From Arcanobacterium sp. (GTDB lineage Bacteria > Actinomycetota > Actinomycetes > Actinomycetales > Actinomycetaceae): 64,000 nucleotides of DNA. Below are positions 28,496 to 39,105 of this stretch, one piece after another (the first letter of the stretch is position 1; the number at the start of each line of letters is the position of its first letter). Location of the stretch: positions 1-64,000 of the forward strand of contig JALFZJ010000054.1 in assembly GCA_022783665.1 (NCBI GenBank), read 5' to 3'. The position numbers and the translations under genes were made by a program. Under the pieces are notes generated by a model. It was not told where the DNA came from and made no database searches. It saw nothing but the letters and a program-made list of their open reading frames with translations.

Positions 28496-30208
28496 CTAGG
28501 CGATTTCGATGGAGCGCATGCGATTTAGGGTGGCCATGATCTCGTGACGCCGTGGCCGAGCAAGCGTGCCTGGATAGTGTCCGCGCGCTGCGAGAGCATC
28601 CAGCCCGCCGTCGTCTATCCAACGCAGAATCTCATCAACCAGCTCGCGCATGGTAGATTTCCCATCTGCTTCGCTTGCAATACATTCAAGCGCCTCTGCG
28701 ATCGCTGCGGTTTGAGCAGGATCTACAAGCTGCTCGAGTGCGCTCAGATCCACAGATGCCTGCCCGAAACGAATTTCAGTGAGGCCTGCTGCTTTCGCGG
28801 GTCTCTTCTTATCGTGTGGTCGCATCGAAGCTGGCACAATAATCCGTGGATGGTGTAAGGCGGCATAAAACGCGTCTCGGCGCACAGCTTCGACGTCTGT
28901 GCTGGTGCCCCCTTCAGCGTGACGCCGCACAAGCGCGTGTGCCTGCTGCGTTACGTCCTGAGGTTCGTAAGATTTCATCGAAATCACTGTGTCTGCCACC
29001 TTGAGGAAGGCGCTTGAGCCGCCAGCTACGATGATCGTTGATATGCCGTGGGTATCGCGAAGCTCTACGATTCTATCGATCAGTGGGGTGATAGGTTCAT
29101 CGCCGGTAGGGATGAGCTCACGCATTACTGCATCCCTGATCATGAAGTTCGTGGCTGAAGTATCTTCGTCGATAATGAGCACGCGTGCTCCCGCTTCTAA
29201 AGCTTCCATCACGTTAGCGGCTTGTGAAGTGGAACCTGAAGCATTGGTAGTGGAGAAAGAATCTGTAGGTTTGCCAGAAGGCAGGGAGTTGATAAAGGGT
29301 GAAATATCTGTGTTCGCTACAGAGCGTCCATCTTCGGCGCGTACAGCTACAGCGTCATCAACAGTAACAGCCCATTCTCGCCCGTCACCAAAAACATGTG
29401 GATATACGCCACGCTGTATCGCGCGAAGAAGGGTGGATTTTCCGTGAAAACCCCCGCCTACAATCACTGTGATACCTGCGGGAATGGCCATGCCTTGGAG
29501 CGCGCCGTTATGTGCAGATTCGTATTCCCATCGCAGTTGCGAGGGTGCCTCGAAAGGCATGGCGCCGCGGGTGAGCGGCTTGTCTGAATCACCTGATTCG
29601 CGCGGGAGTATTGAGCCGTTAGCGATGAAAGCCACCGTGTTGTTGCGGTGCATTGCGTTGAGAAGCGCAGAGCGGTCGCGCATGTAGTTCACCTGGCGTT
29701 CGAGCTGACCTGCGTCAATCGCAGAATATATCAGTGAGTGAGCTGCGATATCTGGAAGATCGTCAAGGAAGATGCTGCGCGCCTCACGCGCTCGTATACG
29801 CCTACCAGCCGCAGGAAGACGCACGGTAAAACGCGCCTCAACCCCCTCGTCGTCTACAATCACAGACGTACGCTCCAAGATTTCCTGCCCGGGGTGCGCG
29901 ATGCGAATATCACGCGAAGAGCGGGCTGCATGCTCGAAGGCGCGGGTGAGGAAATCTCCTACTGCGATGCGGCCGAGACGATCGTTGATCAGCTGTTGTG
30001 GAAAGCGCGATGCCTGGGCGGGGATGAAGAGCCGTACTCGTGACGGCGGGGCGTACGGGTCTACTTGGGTGCGGTCGATGATCAGGACGGGCGGCGTTGG
30101 GAAACGGGAGTCTGTGAGCTCGTAGTTGCCCACAATCTGGCGGTAGCTCGAATAACCGCTCCCATCAATCGAAGTGAGCAGCCGAGCTAAATCCTGAGAA
30201 CTACGCAT
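28496..30208 (-). CDS. Predicted ATPase of the ABC class (COG3044)
   Basis: The 570-aa protein matches the stand-alone ABC-class ATPase family COG3044. An N-terminal domain starts SQDLARLLTSIDGSGYSSYR. Walker A is GGGFHGKST about residue 245, the Walker B region is VLIIDEDTSATNFM, and a conserved STIIVAGGSSAFL segment follows. It has no membrane segment and no permease partner, so it is unlikely to be a transporter; a nucleic-acid or nucleotide-linked role is suspected but unproven. ATG 30208 is chosen as the family start; the frame continues upstream to 30334 without similarity. Confidence 0.8.
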   Translation of the reverse strand: MRSSQDLARLLTSIDGSGYSSYRQIVGNYELTDSRFPTPPVLIIDRTQVDPYAPPSRVRLFIPAQASRFPQQLINDRLGRIAVGDFLTRAFEHAARSSRDIRIAHPGQEILERTSVIVDDEGVEARFTVRLPAAGRRIRAREARSIFLDDLPDIAAHSLIYSAIDAGQLERQVNYMRDRSALLNAMHRNNTVAFIANGSILPRESGDSDKPLTRGAMPFEAPSQLRWEYESAHNGALQGMAIPAGITVIVGGGFHGKSTLLRAIQRGVYPHVFGDGREWAVTVDDAVAVRAEDGRSVANTDISPFINSLPSGKPTDSFSTTNASGSTSQAANVMEALEAGARVLIIDEDTSATNFMIRDAVMRELIPTGDEPITPLIDRIVELRDTHGISTIIVAGGSSAFLKVADTVISMKSYEPQDVTQQAHALVRRHAEGGTSTDVEAVRRDAFYAALHHPRIIVPASMRPHDKKRPAKAAGLTEIRFGQASVDLSALEQLVDPAQTAAIAEALECIASEADGKSTMRELVDEILRWIDDGGLDALAARGHYPGTLARPRRHEIMATLNRMRSIEIA

Positions 30209-30242
30209 GTGGTTATTGTAGTGCAACGAAATAGCCGCGCAG

Positions 30243-30476
30243 CTATTCTTCGGATGGCGCTTCGATGGCGCAGCGGTTTGTGATTGGAATCCAGGTGAGC
30301 ATGACAACAAAGAGCACAATGGCAATTCCGCCAACGGTCAGTACTGGGTATTGTCCCGCACCCCAGCCGACAGGATTGAGCATGATGTCTATAGCGTTTG
30401 CGAGCATGCTCGCAACATTTAAAACCGTCGCACGGAGCTCATTTGGTATTTCTTTATTCGCTACGACACAAGAGAT
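30243..30476 (-). pseudogene. C-terminal remnant of an MFS transporter
   Basis: The minus-strand frame between two stops reads ANKEIPNELRATVLNVASM, then NPVGWGAGQYPVLTVGG and two hydrophobic segments ending AIEAPSEE. IPNELRATVLNV resembles the 'vP.e.RAtvlS' motif before transmembrane segment 11 of MFS drug transporters, and what follows fits helices 11 and 12. No start codon or N-terminal two thirds is present, and the frame is closed upstream by a stop at 30477-30479. It is the 3' stub of a deleted transporter gene. Confidence 0.6.
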
Positions 30477-30686
30477 CTAGCTGCAAACCCCCCGCCAAGA
30501 ATTGGCAGCCCGGCCGAGCAGCATGGTCGACGGTCTAGATTCCAAAAGGGAGGGGTAACATCCAGTAGCTGGTGAAAGTCATCGCGATTATGCGGAACTC
30601 TGACTCTTGGGAATTCGGCATCACCGTCATCCGTAATCATCAAGCCTAGCCCAGCGATCCAGTGTGCAGTGTTTCGTAGATTGGAC

Positions 30687-30724
30687 GAGGCGGGCGGCCA
30701 TCCACGCATCTGGCCACCCGCCTC
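30687..30724. terminator. 14-bp GC hairpin in the gene-poor stretch 30477-30859
   Basis: GAGGCGGGCGGCCA (30687-30700) pairs with TGGCCACCCGCCTC (30711-30724) with one mismatch and a ten-base loop; TTGGGG follows on the plus strand. It may be a terminator between the transporter remnant and ctpE-like gene ends. No intact gene was recognised in the 383 bp around it. Confidence 0.45.
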
Positions 30725-30859
30725 TTGGGGAAAGCAATATCGGAGAACAATGATGGAGGCACTACTTCCACAAACCGATATTGCACTATTCATTTATCAA
30801 CTCAAACACGAAACAACAAGGATGAAACAAACCGTTTACGATCTGCGTCGTCGAATTCA

Positions 30860-33448
30860 TTATGGCAATCGTTTCTGGATTTCCTTGGCACTTAATATGG
30901 GAAAACTCTGGGAGTGCCAGATTCGAGCATTACCGTGCGTTTCCTTGCGCACAATCCACCACAACCCCTCAATCAACGCGGCAGCGATCAACCCTACGAG
31001 AGTGCCTTTCCACATCATCATCGCATTAGACGAATCAAGCAAGAAGAGCCGTTGAGCAAAAGGGAGCAGGAATATCAACGAGTAGCCCGTAAGCGGAAGC
31101 AAGAATAACGCCAGTTTCCATCCATTCCATGGCCGTGCCACAACGGCAAGCACCCACACGGAAGGAATGATCAACGCTAGAAGCGCAGCGGTGGATTGCT
31201 GTACATGTACGTCTGGCACCGAAAAGTTGCTTGCCCACAAGTATGTGACAAAAGACGACGCTCCCACGATTGCCCCCGCAGGCAAAGCGAAAATCACTAC
31301 GCGCCGTACAAACCCATCACGTGCACGTGAATCGTTGCGCGGCAGCGAGAGCACGAAGGCAGGAATCCCGATAGTGAACCATCCCGTAATGGTGACGTGT
31401 ATCGGCTGAAAGGGAAAAGGAACAGCAGCGAGAATCACGAGTACAGCAATCACGGCCGAATACATTGTCTTGGTTAAAAAAAGGTTTGCTACCCGTTCGA
31501 TATTGCCGATCACGCGGCGTCCTTCAGCCACAACGTGCGGCAAAGTAGCAAAAGAATCATCAAGCAGTACGATTTTTGAGACGGCGCGGGAGGCTGGAGC
31601 GCCTGAGCCCATAGCTATCCCAAGATCGGCGTCCTTTAACGCTAAAACATCGTTCACGCCGTCACCCGTCATCGCTACCGTATGGCCGGCGCGCTGCAAA
31701 GCGTGTACCATTGCTTGCTTTTGCTCTGGCCGTACTCGGCCAAAAACGTCCGCAGTGAGTACCTTTTGAGCAAGCTCATCGTCGTCTAGTTGCCGGACGT
31801 CGATCGAATGATGCACACGAACGCCGACTTGTTCCGTGATCGCGGCGACTGCTCGGGCAGAATCGCCTGAAATAATCTTCACTGCTACGTTCTGTTCGTC
31901 AAAGTATGCAATTGTATCTGCCACAGATTCGCGGATCTTTTGCCCGAATACCACCAGACCTACAGGTTCGATTCCATACAGGGCAGGTGGTTGCGTATGA
32001 GCAGTATGCTCGGCGGTAACCGGCGTATCCCCCAGAAGTGAATTGTGAGCACGTGCGAACATGAGGGTACGTAGGCCGCGAGCTGCAAGCTCGTCTGCAC
32101 GTTGAATAAGCTGATTGGCAATCGGTTCATGCTTCGGAGCAGCCCCAGCAGCGAGAACTTCGGGTGCTCCAAGTACCCACGTGCCTTGGGCAGAAAACCG
32201 CACGGCAGACCACTTATGAGCTGAGTTGAATGGCTGGCGTGCCTGAGCGTGCCACTGCTCTTGTGTTGATTGAAGACGACGTTCCAAGAGTTCACTTGTG
32301 CGGATCGCTTCGAGAGTGGGATTCGGATCCGGATCGGCAGAGGCGAAAGCCTTCAAAGCAACAAGATACTCTCCCGCCTCTACGTGCACCTCAGATGCTG
32401 GAATCGCATCGAGCGCGGCCGGTGGGATTCCAGCTCGTAACTCCGCTTGTGGTTCGAGAGCGTCCTCGCGGAAGCCGTCAGCCGGGATGAACCCCAGAAA
32501 ATCGAGAGCGTTCTCAGTGAGGGTGCCCGTCTTATCGGCGCACAACACATCTACACGGGCAAGCCCCTCAATCGCGGGGAGTTCTTGTACAAGTACATTT
32601 TGCTTCCCGAGGCGTATCACACCTAGTGCAAAAGCCGTGGAGGTAATTAGTACAAGACCCTCGGGCACCATCGGTACAAGTGCACCCGTGATGGCTAGGA
32701 TTGTGGACTGCCAGGTGGTATCTGGCTCATTCCATTGCAGCCATATGGTGGCAATCGCAACTGGAATCAACACCCATGTGACGTAGCGGAGGATCGCGTC
32801 AATCGAATGCTGAAGCCGCGACTTTTTGAGCGTATATTCACTCGCCTGAGCAGCGATCCGCGCGGCATAGGATTCGCTACCCACCGCCGTCACTCGATAT
32901 GCGCCAACGCCCGCTAAAACGTAAGATCCTGAAAGCACGCGATCCCCAGGCTGCTTAGGCACTGGATCAGATTCGCCGGTGAGCATCGACTCATTCACAA
33001 GAAGATACTCAGCTTCGCAGATATCGCCGTCTACCACAATCTGATTGCCTGAGCGAAGCTCAATAATATCGCCTAGCACAATATCCGTTTGCTCCATGGC
33101 CTGTGCGATGCCGTCTCGGCGCACTACCGGATGCTCCGAACCGATCAGCGAAAGAGAATCGAGGGTGTGTTTCGCACGCAGCTCCTGCACGATTCCGATA
33201 GCAGAGTTGATGGTGATGAGCAGACCGAACGCGCTGTTGATCCATGACCCTGTGGAAAGCACTGCGATAAGAAGTATGCCGAGGATAGCGTTGATGCGGG
33301 TAAAGACGTTGCTCCGCACAATGTCTGCTACGGTTTTTCCGGTGGCGGGCGGAATGTGGTTCCCTTTTCCTTCACGGTGAAGCTGTGCGGCTTCGGTGCT
33401 TGAAAGGCCGGCGTTGCTCGCGGTAGTCGCGGTAGGCGTATCACGCAC
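30860..33448 (-). CDS. CtpE-like cation-transporting P-type ATPase
   Basis: The 862-aa protein has all P-type ATPase landmarks: LTGESDPVPKQ (actuator), GALVPMVPEGLVLITS (membrane segment 4 with the PEGL metal motif), ADKTGTLTENAL (phosphorylated Asp) and TGDGVNDVLALKDADLG. The PEGL motif and short N terminus place it with the Ca2+/Mg2+-type pumps, closest to mycobacterial CtpE, which takes up calcium. The ion is inferred. GTG 33448 follows AAGGAGA at good spacing. Two hairpins occupy its leader (33482-33512 and 33546-33590). Confidence 0.88.
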   Translation of the reverse strand: MRDTPTATTASNAGLSSTEAAQLHREGKGNHIPPATGKTVADIVRSNVFTRINAILGILLIAVLSTGSWINSAFGLLITINSAIGIVQELRAKHTLDSLSLIGSEHPVVRRDGIAQAMEQTDIVLGDIIELRSGNQIVVDGDICEAEYLLVNESMLTGESDPVPKQPGDRVLSGSYVLAGVGAYRVTAVGSESYAARIAAQASEYTLKKSRLQHSIDAILRYVTWVLIPVAIATIWLQWNEPDTTWQSTILAITGALVPMVPEGLVLITSTAFALGVIRLGKQNVLVQELPAIEGLARVDVLCADKTGTLTENALDFLGFIPADGFREDALEPQAELRAGIPPAALDAIPASEVHVEAGEYLVALKAFASADPDPNPTLEAIRTSELLERRLQSTQEQWHAQARQPFNSAHKWSAVRFSAQGTWVLGAPEVLAAGAAPKHEPIANQLIQRADELAARGLRTLMFARAHNSLLGDTPVTAEHTAHTQPPALYGIEPVGLVVFGQKIRESVADTIAYFDEQNVAVKIISGDSARAVAAITEQVGVRVHHSIDVRQLDDDELAQKVLTADVFGRVRPEQKQAMVHALQRAGHTVAMTGDGVNDVLALKDADLGIAMGSGAPASRAVSKIVLLDDSFATLPHVVAEGRRVIGNIERVANLFLTKTMYSAVIAVLVILAAVPFPFQPIHVTITGWFTIGIPAFVLSLPRNDSRARDGFVRRVVIFALPAGAIVGASSFVTYLWASNFSVPDVHVQQSTAALLALIIPSVWVLAVVARPWNGWKLALFLLPLTGYSLIFLLPFAQRLFLLDSSNAMMMWKGTLVGLIAAALIEGLWWIVRKETHGNARIWHSQSFPILSAKEIQKRLP

Positions 33449-33481
33449 AGCGTCTCCTTCTCGTGCTGCTCATGATAAAGC

Positions 33482-33512
33482 GCCGTGCTGCTGGGATCGA
33501 TAGCAGCACGGC
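33482..33512 (-). terminator. Strong hairpin 34 bases upstream of the CtpE-like start
   Basis: GCCGTGCTGCT (33482-33492) pairs perfectly with AGCAGCACGGC (33502-33512) over 11 bp with a nine-base loop. On the minus strand GCTTTAT follows. It can end transcripts from the upstream tRNA-Pro or act as an attenuator in the ATPase leader. Confidence 0.55.
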
Positions 33513-33545
33513 AACAGTTTCATTGTATCTACGTATCTCAAAGAA

Positions 33546-33590
33546 TGCTGGGAGTGGCGATGCGCGGTGAGAAGCATGCATCGCCCAGCA
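33546..33590. repeat. Imperfect long hairpin in the spacer 33449-33790
   Basis: TGCTG + GGCGATGC (33546-33550, 33556-33563) pairs with GCATCGCC + CAGCA (33578-33590), leaving a five-base bulge and a 14-base loop. The remainder of the 342-bp spacer between the P-type ATPase and tRNA-Pro has no recognised gene. Confidence 0.4.
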
Positions 33591-33790
33591 CGCTTGCACA
33601 GTGGAGGTGTGTAAAGGAATAGTGCGGGATGCGAATAAAGGAAAGGGTTAGGGGCGCCGTCCTCGATACGTGTGAATTGCTCAGTGGGCGCGTAAAATGG
33701 GCTCATGCATCACAGGGAAGGCGCACCCTGGAAGATGGGATGCGATAAAGGAACGAGGCAACCAGCCTTGAGAACACAGCTGAAAATCAG

Positions 33791-33867
<77 letters not shown>

Positions 33868-33950
33868 AAATAGCACGGGCTAAGCTCCGGCTAACGCATC
33901 AATAGTAGCCGAGTATGCGTAGATCTGCATAATTGAGGATTGCGCGCATT

Positions 33951-35150
<1,200 letters not shown>

Positions 35151-35191
35151 GTCCTATATATCCTAACTGTGTATCCTCACATTGTTTCGAT

Positions 35192-37477
35192 TTACTCTTC
35201 GGTATCGTCAGCTTCGCCCGTATCTGCTGGTTGCTCTTGCTGCTCGTCGGAATCATCGCGTTCTTCTCGACGAGGTGCTGGGCGTGGTGGCTCCACATGG
35301 ATAGACGAACGCTCAAATTGTTCTACGGGCACGCCGTCCATAGCCCGAGACATATAGTTCCTGAAAATCGGCGCCACCACGGTACCGCCGAATACATTGC
35401 GATAATACTGCCCGTTGATGACGACGTTTCGCATCGGGATATTGCCTTCCGAATGCCCCATCCACACAGCAGTAGACACTTGCGGCACGAATCCGGCAAA
35501 CCATGCGTGCCAGGATTCATCCGTCGTACCCGTCTTACCAGCCACCGGGCGGTCACCCAAGCCACCCGCACTGCCAGAACCGCCAGGAGCGGTGACGGCG
35601 CGCAAGACGTCGGTCACTTCGAGAGCTACTTCACGATCGATCACGCGATCACATTCAGGCTCTTGAGTTGCGATGACGTCCCCATTACTTGACTGAATTT
35701 CGGTAAACGTATGCGTCTCGCACTTCATACCTTCAGCTGCGAGGGTAGCGTAGGCATTCGCCATCGATAGCGGGGTTACATTCTCGGTGCCGATAATGAA
35801 TGTCGGGCGCGGCACGAAGGGCAGTGGCCTGCCTTCAACGGCGCCGAACTGTGCCAATTCTGCGGCTTGATCCGCGGTAGCCATCTGGCCATTTTCGGCA
35901 CCCATCGCGCTCGCCGTCTTTGAAATATCGCACAGATCGAGCTGGGCTGCCATATTTGCGTAACCCACGTTGTAGGAATTTGCGGTGATATTGCGTACCG
36001 ACTGGATGCCAGGATTTACACCGCCAGAGTTTCCGAGCGGCCACTGATCAGCAAGCTCAGGAGCACAAGAGATAGTCCACGTATTGCGTGGGAATGTGCG
36101 AGGTGAAGTGGAAAGCCGCTCCCACTGGTTGTGCCCTTGCTTAATCCAATCTACAAGAGTGAATACTTTGAAGGTTGAACCAGCCTGGAAGCCTGAACCG
36201 CCACCGCGGGTTGTGTCCACATTCAAATTCACCTTGGTGGCATCTGGATCATTGAGCGCTTCTGGCGATCCATATCGGGTGTTTTGCACCATGGCGAGCA
36301 CTTTGCCTGTGCCTGGTTCCACAGACGCAATCGATGCTTCTACGGAGCTTTGGTCATCGATTGGCACGCCACCAATCACGGCGTCATAAGCGGCGTCTTG
36401 TTTTGTGCGATCTAGTGTGGTGACGATCGTGAGCCCTCCGCGATAGAGCTGGTTAACGCGGTCTTGCCGATCCTTGCCCCATGCATTGGAGTTGAGCAGA
36501 TCAGCCACGACGGTTTCGCAGAAGAATGCAGCATTGCCACCCATTTCGCAACCGTTGCTTGCGGGAGTCACATTGAGCATATCCTCAATTGAGGTGTTTA
36601 CAGCCGCATCGTAGTCCTCGGCCGTGATGTAGCCGAGCTCTTTCATCTTGCCAAGCACCACGTCACGGCGAATCTTCGCATCCTCTGGATTCTTCACCGG
36701 ATCCCAACGCGCGGGCGCTTGTGTGACGCCGGCTAGCATTGCTGCCTGGGGAAGGGTGACGTCTTTAGCGGAGACGCCGAAGAAGTATCGAGACGCCGAT
36801 TCGACGCCCCACTGTGATGGGCCAAACTGGGCAATGTTGAGATAGGCGGTAAGGATTTCGTCCTTGGTGAGTTTGTTTTCAAGTGCAATCGCAAAACGCG
36901 CTTCGTTCAATTTGCGTGCCAGCGAGGTTTCAGTGGCTTTTGCGATGGCTACGTTGTCGTCATTGATGCGCCCTTCTTCGATCAGGGCGTTCTTCACATA
37001 CTGTTGCGTGATCGACGATCCGCCGGCCAGGTTGCCGCCGGTCACATTGTTGATAGCTGCACCGATAATACCTTGGGCGTCTACGCCATTGTGCTCGTAG
37101 AAGCGTTCGTCCTCAATCGAGACGGCGGCGTCCTTAATAAGAGGTGAGATAGATTCAGAATCCACAACGATACGGTTTTCCGCATAGAAATTGGCGATCA
37201 GTGAGCCGTCCGATGCGACGATTCGGGATTGTTCTGATGGCTGCGTGAAGTCAATATCAGTAGGCACATCCTCGAAAAGGTGGGTGAGCGCATTCGTTGC
37301 AGTTCCCGCTGCGGCAATGGCGGGAATCGCAGTGGCTGCCAAGGCCGCGCCGCCAAGCACCGTGAGCAAGAAAAAGGCACCGAGCGCCACAAGCAGTTGC
37401 TTGGGCTTGAGATGACGTTCCGCATGATTCGGATTCTGTTCGATAGCCATAAGCTCAGAATACTGGTTTTTGCTCAC
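35192..37477 (-). CDS. Bifunctional penicillin-binding protein (glycosyltransferase 51 / transpeptidase), PonA2-like
   Basis: The 761-aa class A PBP has one N-terminal membrane anchor, then the glycosyltransferase signature IEDERFYEHNGVDAQGI with GGSSITQQYVKN. The transpeptidase motifs are GSTFK (SxxK, active Ser), SYN (TANSYNVGY) and KTG (VAGKTGTTD). It polymerises and crosslinks peptidoglycan outside the membrane. A Pro/Glu/Arg-rich acidic tail of about 50 residues ends the protein in place of the PASTA domain of mycobacterial PonA2. The start is GTG 37477 or ATG 37450. It is divergent from whiB, the same arrangement as ponA2-whiB4 in mycobacteria. Confidence 0.93.
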   Translation of the reverse strand: MSKNQYSELMAIEQNPNHAERHLKPKQLLVALGAFFLLTVLGGAALAATAIPAIAAAGTATNALTHLFEDVPTDIDFTQPSEQSRIVASDGSLIANFYAENRIVVDSESISPLIKDAAVSIEDERFYEHNGVDAQGIIGAAINNVTGGNLAGGSSITQQYVKNALIEEGRINDDNVAIAKATETSLARKLNEARFAIALENKLTKDEILTAYLNIAQFGPSQWGVESASRYFFGVSAKDVTLPQAAMLAGVTQAPARWDPVKNPEDAKIRRDVVLGKMKELGYITAEDYDAAVNTSIEDMLNVTPASNGCEMGGNAAFFCETVVADLLNSNAWGKDRQDRVNQLYRGGLTIVTTLDRTKQDAAYDAVIGGVPIDDQSSVEASIASVEPGTGKVLAMVQNTRYGSPEALNDPDATKVNLNVDTTRGGGSGFQAGSTFKVFTLVDWIKQGHNQWERLSTSPRTFPRNTWTISCAPELADQWPLGNSGGVNPGIQSVRNITANSYNVGYANMAAQLDLCDISKTASAMGAENGQMATADQAAELAQFGAVEGRPLPFVPRPTFIIGTENVTPLSMANAYATLAAEGMKCETHTFTEIQSSNGDVIATQEPECDRVIDREVALEVTDVLRAVTAPGGSGSAGGLGDRPVAGKTGTTDESWHAWFAGFVPQVSTAVWMGHSEGNIPMRNVVINGQYYRNVFGGTVVAPIFRNYMSRAMDGVPVEQFERSSIHVEPPRPAPRREERDDSDEQQEQPADTGEADDTEE

Positions 37478-37694
37478 AATGTCGCCATCCGAGGGGCTTG
37501 CATCGGTGCATTCGCACTCTCGATTTGGTTATCCGAGGTGATATTGGCTAAATTCTTACTAGCAGCAGTGATTGGCATCACCATAACTACCTGATGGGTA
37601 CACGCGGTGGATCGCATACAGTCTGTGCACCGGCGTACAGGCTGCAGCTTCTTTGGAAGGTGCGTGCGGATTCACAACAGAGGGGAGAGTTAGC

Positions 37695-38021
37695 ATGTCG
37701 CTCGTATTTGAGGATCAGACGTGGGCCGTGCAGGCAGCATGTTCGAATGTGGATCCCGATTCTCTGTTTGTGCGTGGCTCTGCGCAGCGCCAGGTGAGGC
37801 AGGTGTGCTACTCGTGTGCCGTGCGTCTCGAATGCTTGGCGGATGCCCTCAACTCTCACAGCGTGTTCGGGGTGTGGGGTGGGCTCACTGAACGTGAACG
37901 CCGCGCACTGCTCCGCAAGTATCCGGATGAGACCAACTGGCTCGATCGTATTCTTCACTCAGATGAGCCTCTAGCGGTGGAGCTGCGCGAAGGGAAGGTT
38001 CCCCGAATCCCTGCTCGCTGA
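37695..38021 (+). CDS. WhiB-family iron-sulfur transcriptional regulator (WhiB4-like by position)
   Basis: The 108-aa protein has the four cluster cysteines C16, C38, C41 and C47 (C-x21-C-x2-C-x5-C), the GVWGG turn and a basic region ERERRALLRK that binds DNA or sigma factor. WhiB proteins sense oxygen, NO or redox through a 4Fe-4S cluster. Divergence from the PonA2-like gene and proximity to DUF4177, RidA and crp mirror the M. tuberculosis whiB4 (Rv3681c) neighbourhood, so WhiB4-like is inferred from synteny. ATG 37695 follows GAGGGGAGAGTTAGC. Confidence 0.9.
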   Translation: MSLVFEDQTWAVQAACSNVDPDSLFVRGSAQRQVRQVCYSCAVRLECLADALNSHSVFGVWGGLTERERRALLRKYPDETNWLDRILHSDEPLAVELREGKVPRIPAR

Positions 38022-38235
38022 GTGTTCCTATATACGTTTGTAGATACCTATATATACGTTCAGATGCCCGGCATCACTCCTGCACCGCTGAGCAGTGAAC
38101 GATGAACATAGTGTATTGCTCCACCAATCGATGATTTTGCTATCTTGGGTCTGCACCGTCATGGGCGCCTTGTACCTCCCTGCATAATCCCTTTAACGCT
38201 AGGATTAAAGAGTTAGCTGATGAAAGGGATTTGAT

Positions 38236-38394
38236 ATGACGACGTGGGAATACATCACTGCACCGTTGCTTATTCACAACACTAAGGCGATTCTCGATAA
38301 CTGGGGTGCTGACGGCTGGGAGCTCGTCACTGTGATTCCTGGGCCAGACGGGCAAAACCTTGTGGCTTACTTCAAGCGCCCGAAGGAACAGTGA
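38236..38394 (+). CDS. DUF4177 small conserved protein
   Basis: This 52-aa protein is MTTWEYITAPLLI...DNWGADGWELVTVIPG...AYFKRPKEQ, the compact DUF4177 fold with its WEY and GWELV motifs. The position corresponds to Rv3678A in M. tuberculosis. It is preceded by AAAGGG eight bases before ATG. The stop overlaps a possible GTG start of the RidA gene, so the two are probably co-translated. Function unknown. Confidence 0.82.
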   Translation: MTTWEYITAPLLIHNTKAILDNWGADGWELVTVIPGPDGQNLVAYFKRPKEQ

Positions 38395-38402
38395 GGTTCG
38401 CG

Positions 38403-38873
38403 ATGGCACCGTGGAACGAAAGACTTTCCGAGCTCGGCATTGAACTTCCAGATGTTGCGGCACCCGTTGCGGCGTATGTGCCCGCGCAACGAATCGGTAA
38501 TGAAATCCGCACTTCTGGCCAGCTACCTTTTGTAGACGGCGAACTTGCAGCTACGGGCAAGGTGGGCGAGGGTGATGGTTTCGTTGCGCCAGAGCAGGCG
38601 AAAGACTTGGCGCGAGTTGCGATCCTGAATGCGCTTGCCGCTGCAGCTCGCGAGGCTGGCGGGATCGATCATATTGCCCGCATATCGCATGTGACGGGTT
38701 TCGTGGCAAGCGATCCAGGATTCAGCGGGCAACCCGCAGTAGTGAACGGGGCATCGGAATTGCTCGGGGAGATTTTTGGAGACGCCGGAGCTCATACACG
38801 CTCGGCCGTAGGAGTTGCAGTATTGCCACTTGATGCGCCTGTAGAAATCGAACTTACGGTGATTGTTGAATGA
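38403..38873 (+). CDS. RidA-family protein (YjgF/YER057c/UK114)
   Basis: The protein of about 156 residues shows RidA family sequence: IRTSGQLPFVDGELAATGKVG, EQAKDLARVAILNALAAA and a C-terminal VAVLPLDAPVEIELTVIVE. RidA deaminates reactive enamine/imine intermediates, but this longer subgroup (Rv3678c-like) has no proven activity. ATG 38403 follows GTGAGG; GTG 38391, overlapping the DUF4177 stop, is the alternative. Confidence 0.85.
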   Translation: MAPWNERLSELGIELPDVAAPVAAYVPAQRIGNEIRTSGQLPFVDGELAATGKVGEGDGFVAPEQAKDLARVAILNALAAAAREAGGIDHIARISHVTGFVASDPGFSGQPAVVNGASELLGEIFGDAGAHTRSAVGVAVLPLDAPVEIELTVIVE

Positions 38874-39026
38874 ATAAGCCCTTGTGCTGGGTGGATGCTT
38901 GCTATGTGAGCAATCACCAGGTAAGCCCAACGTGATCTGAGCCCCGCGAGGTGTGATCACGGCATACTCAATCACATGCCAAGTAAAGCACGGTGATGGG
39001 GGAGCCATCTGATCTAGGCAAAAGCT

Positions 39027-39057
39027 GGGAGCCGATCTGTTATGCAGATCGGCTCCC
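39027..39057. terminator. Bidirectional hairpin terminator between ridA and crp genes
   Basis: GGGAGCCGATCTG (39027-39039) pairs perfectly with CAGATCGGCTCCC (39045-39057), a 13-bp stem with a five-base loop, between two convergent genes. No strong T run follows on either strand. Confidence 0.75.
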
Positions 39058-39105
39058 GCCACATGTTGTATAAAATCCTGAAGCTGCGTTGAGCGCGAGT
39101 TATGC

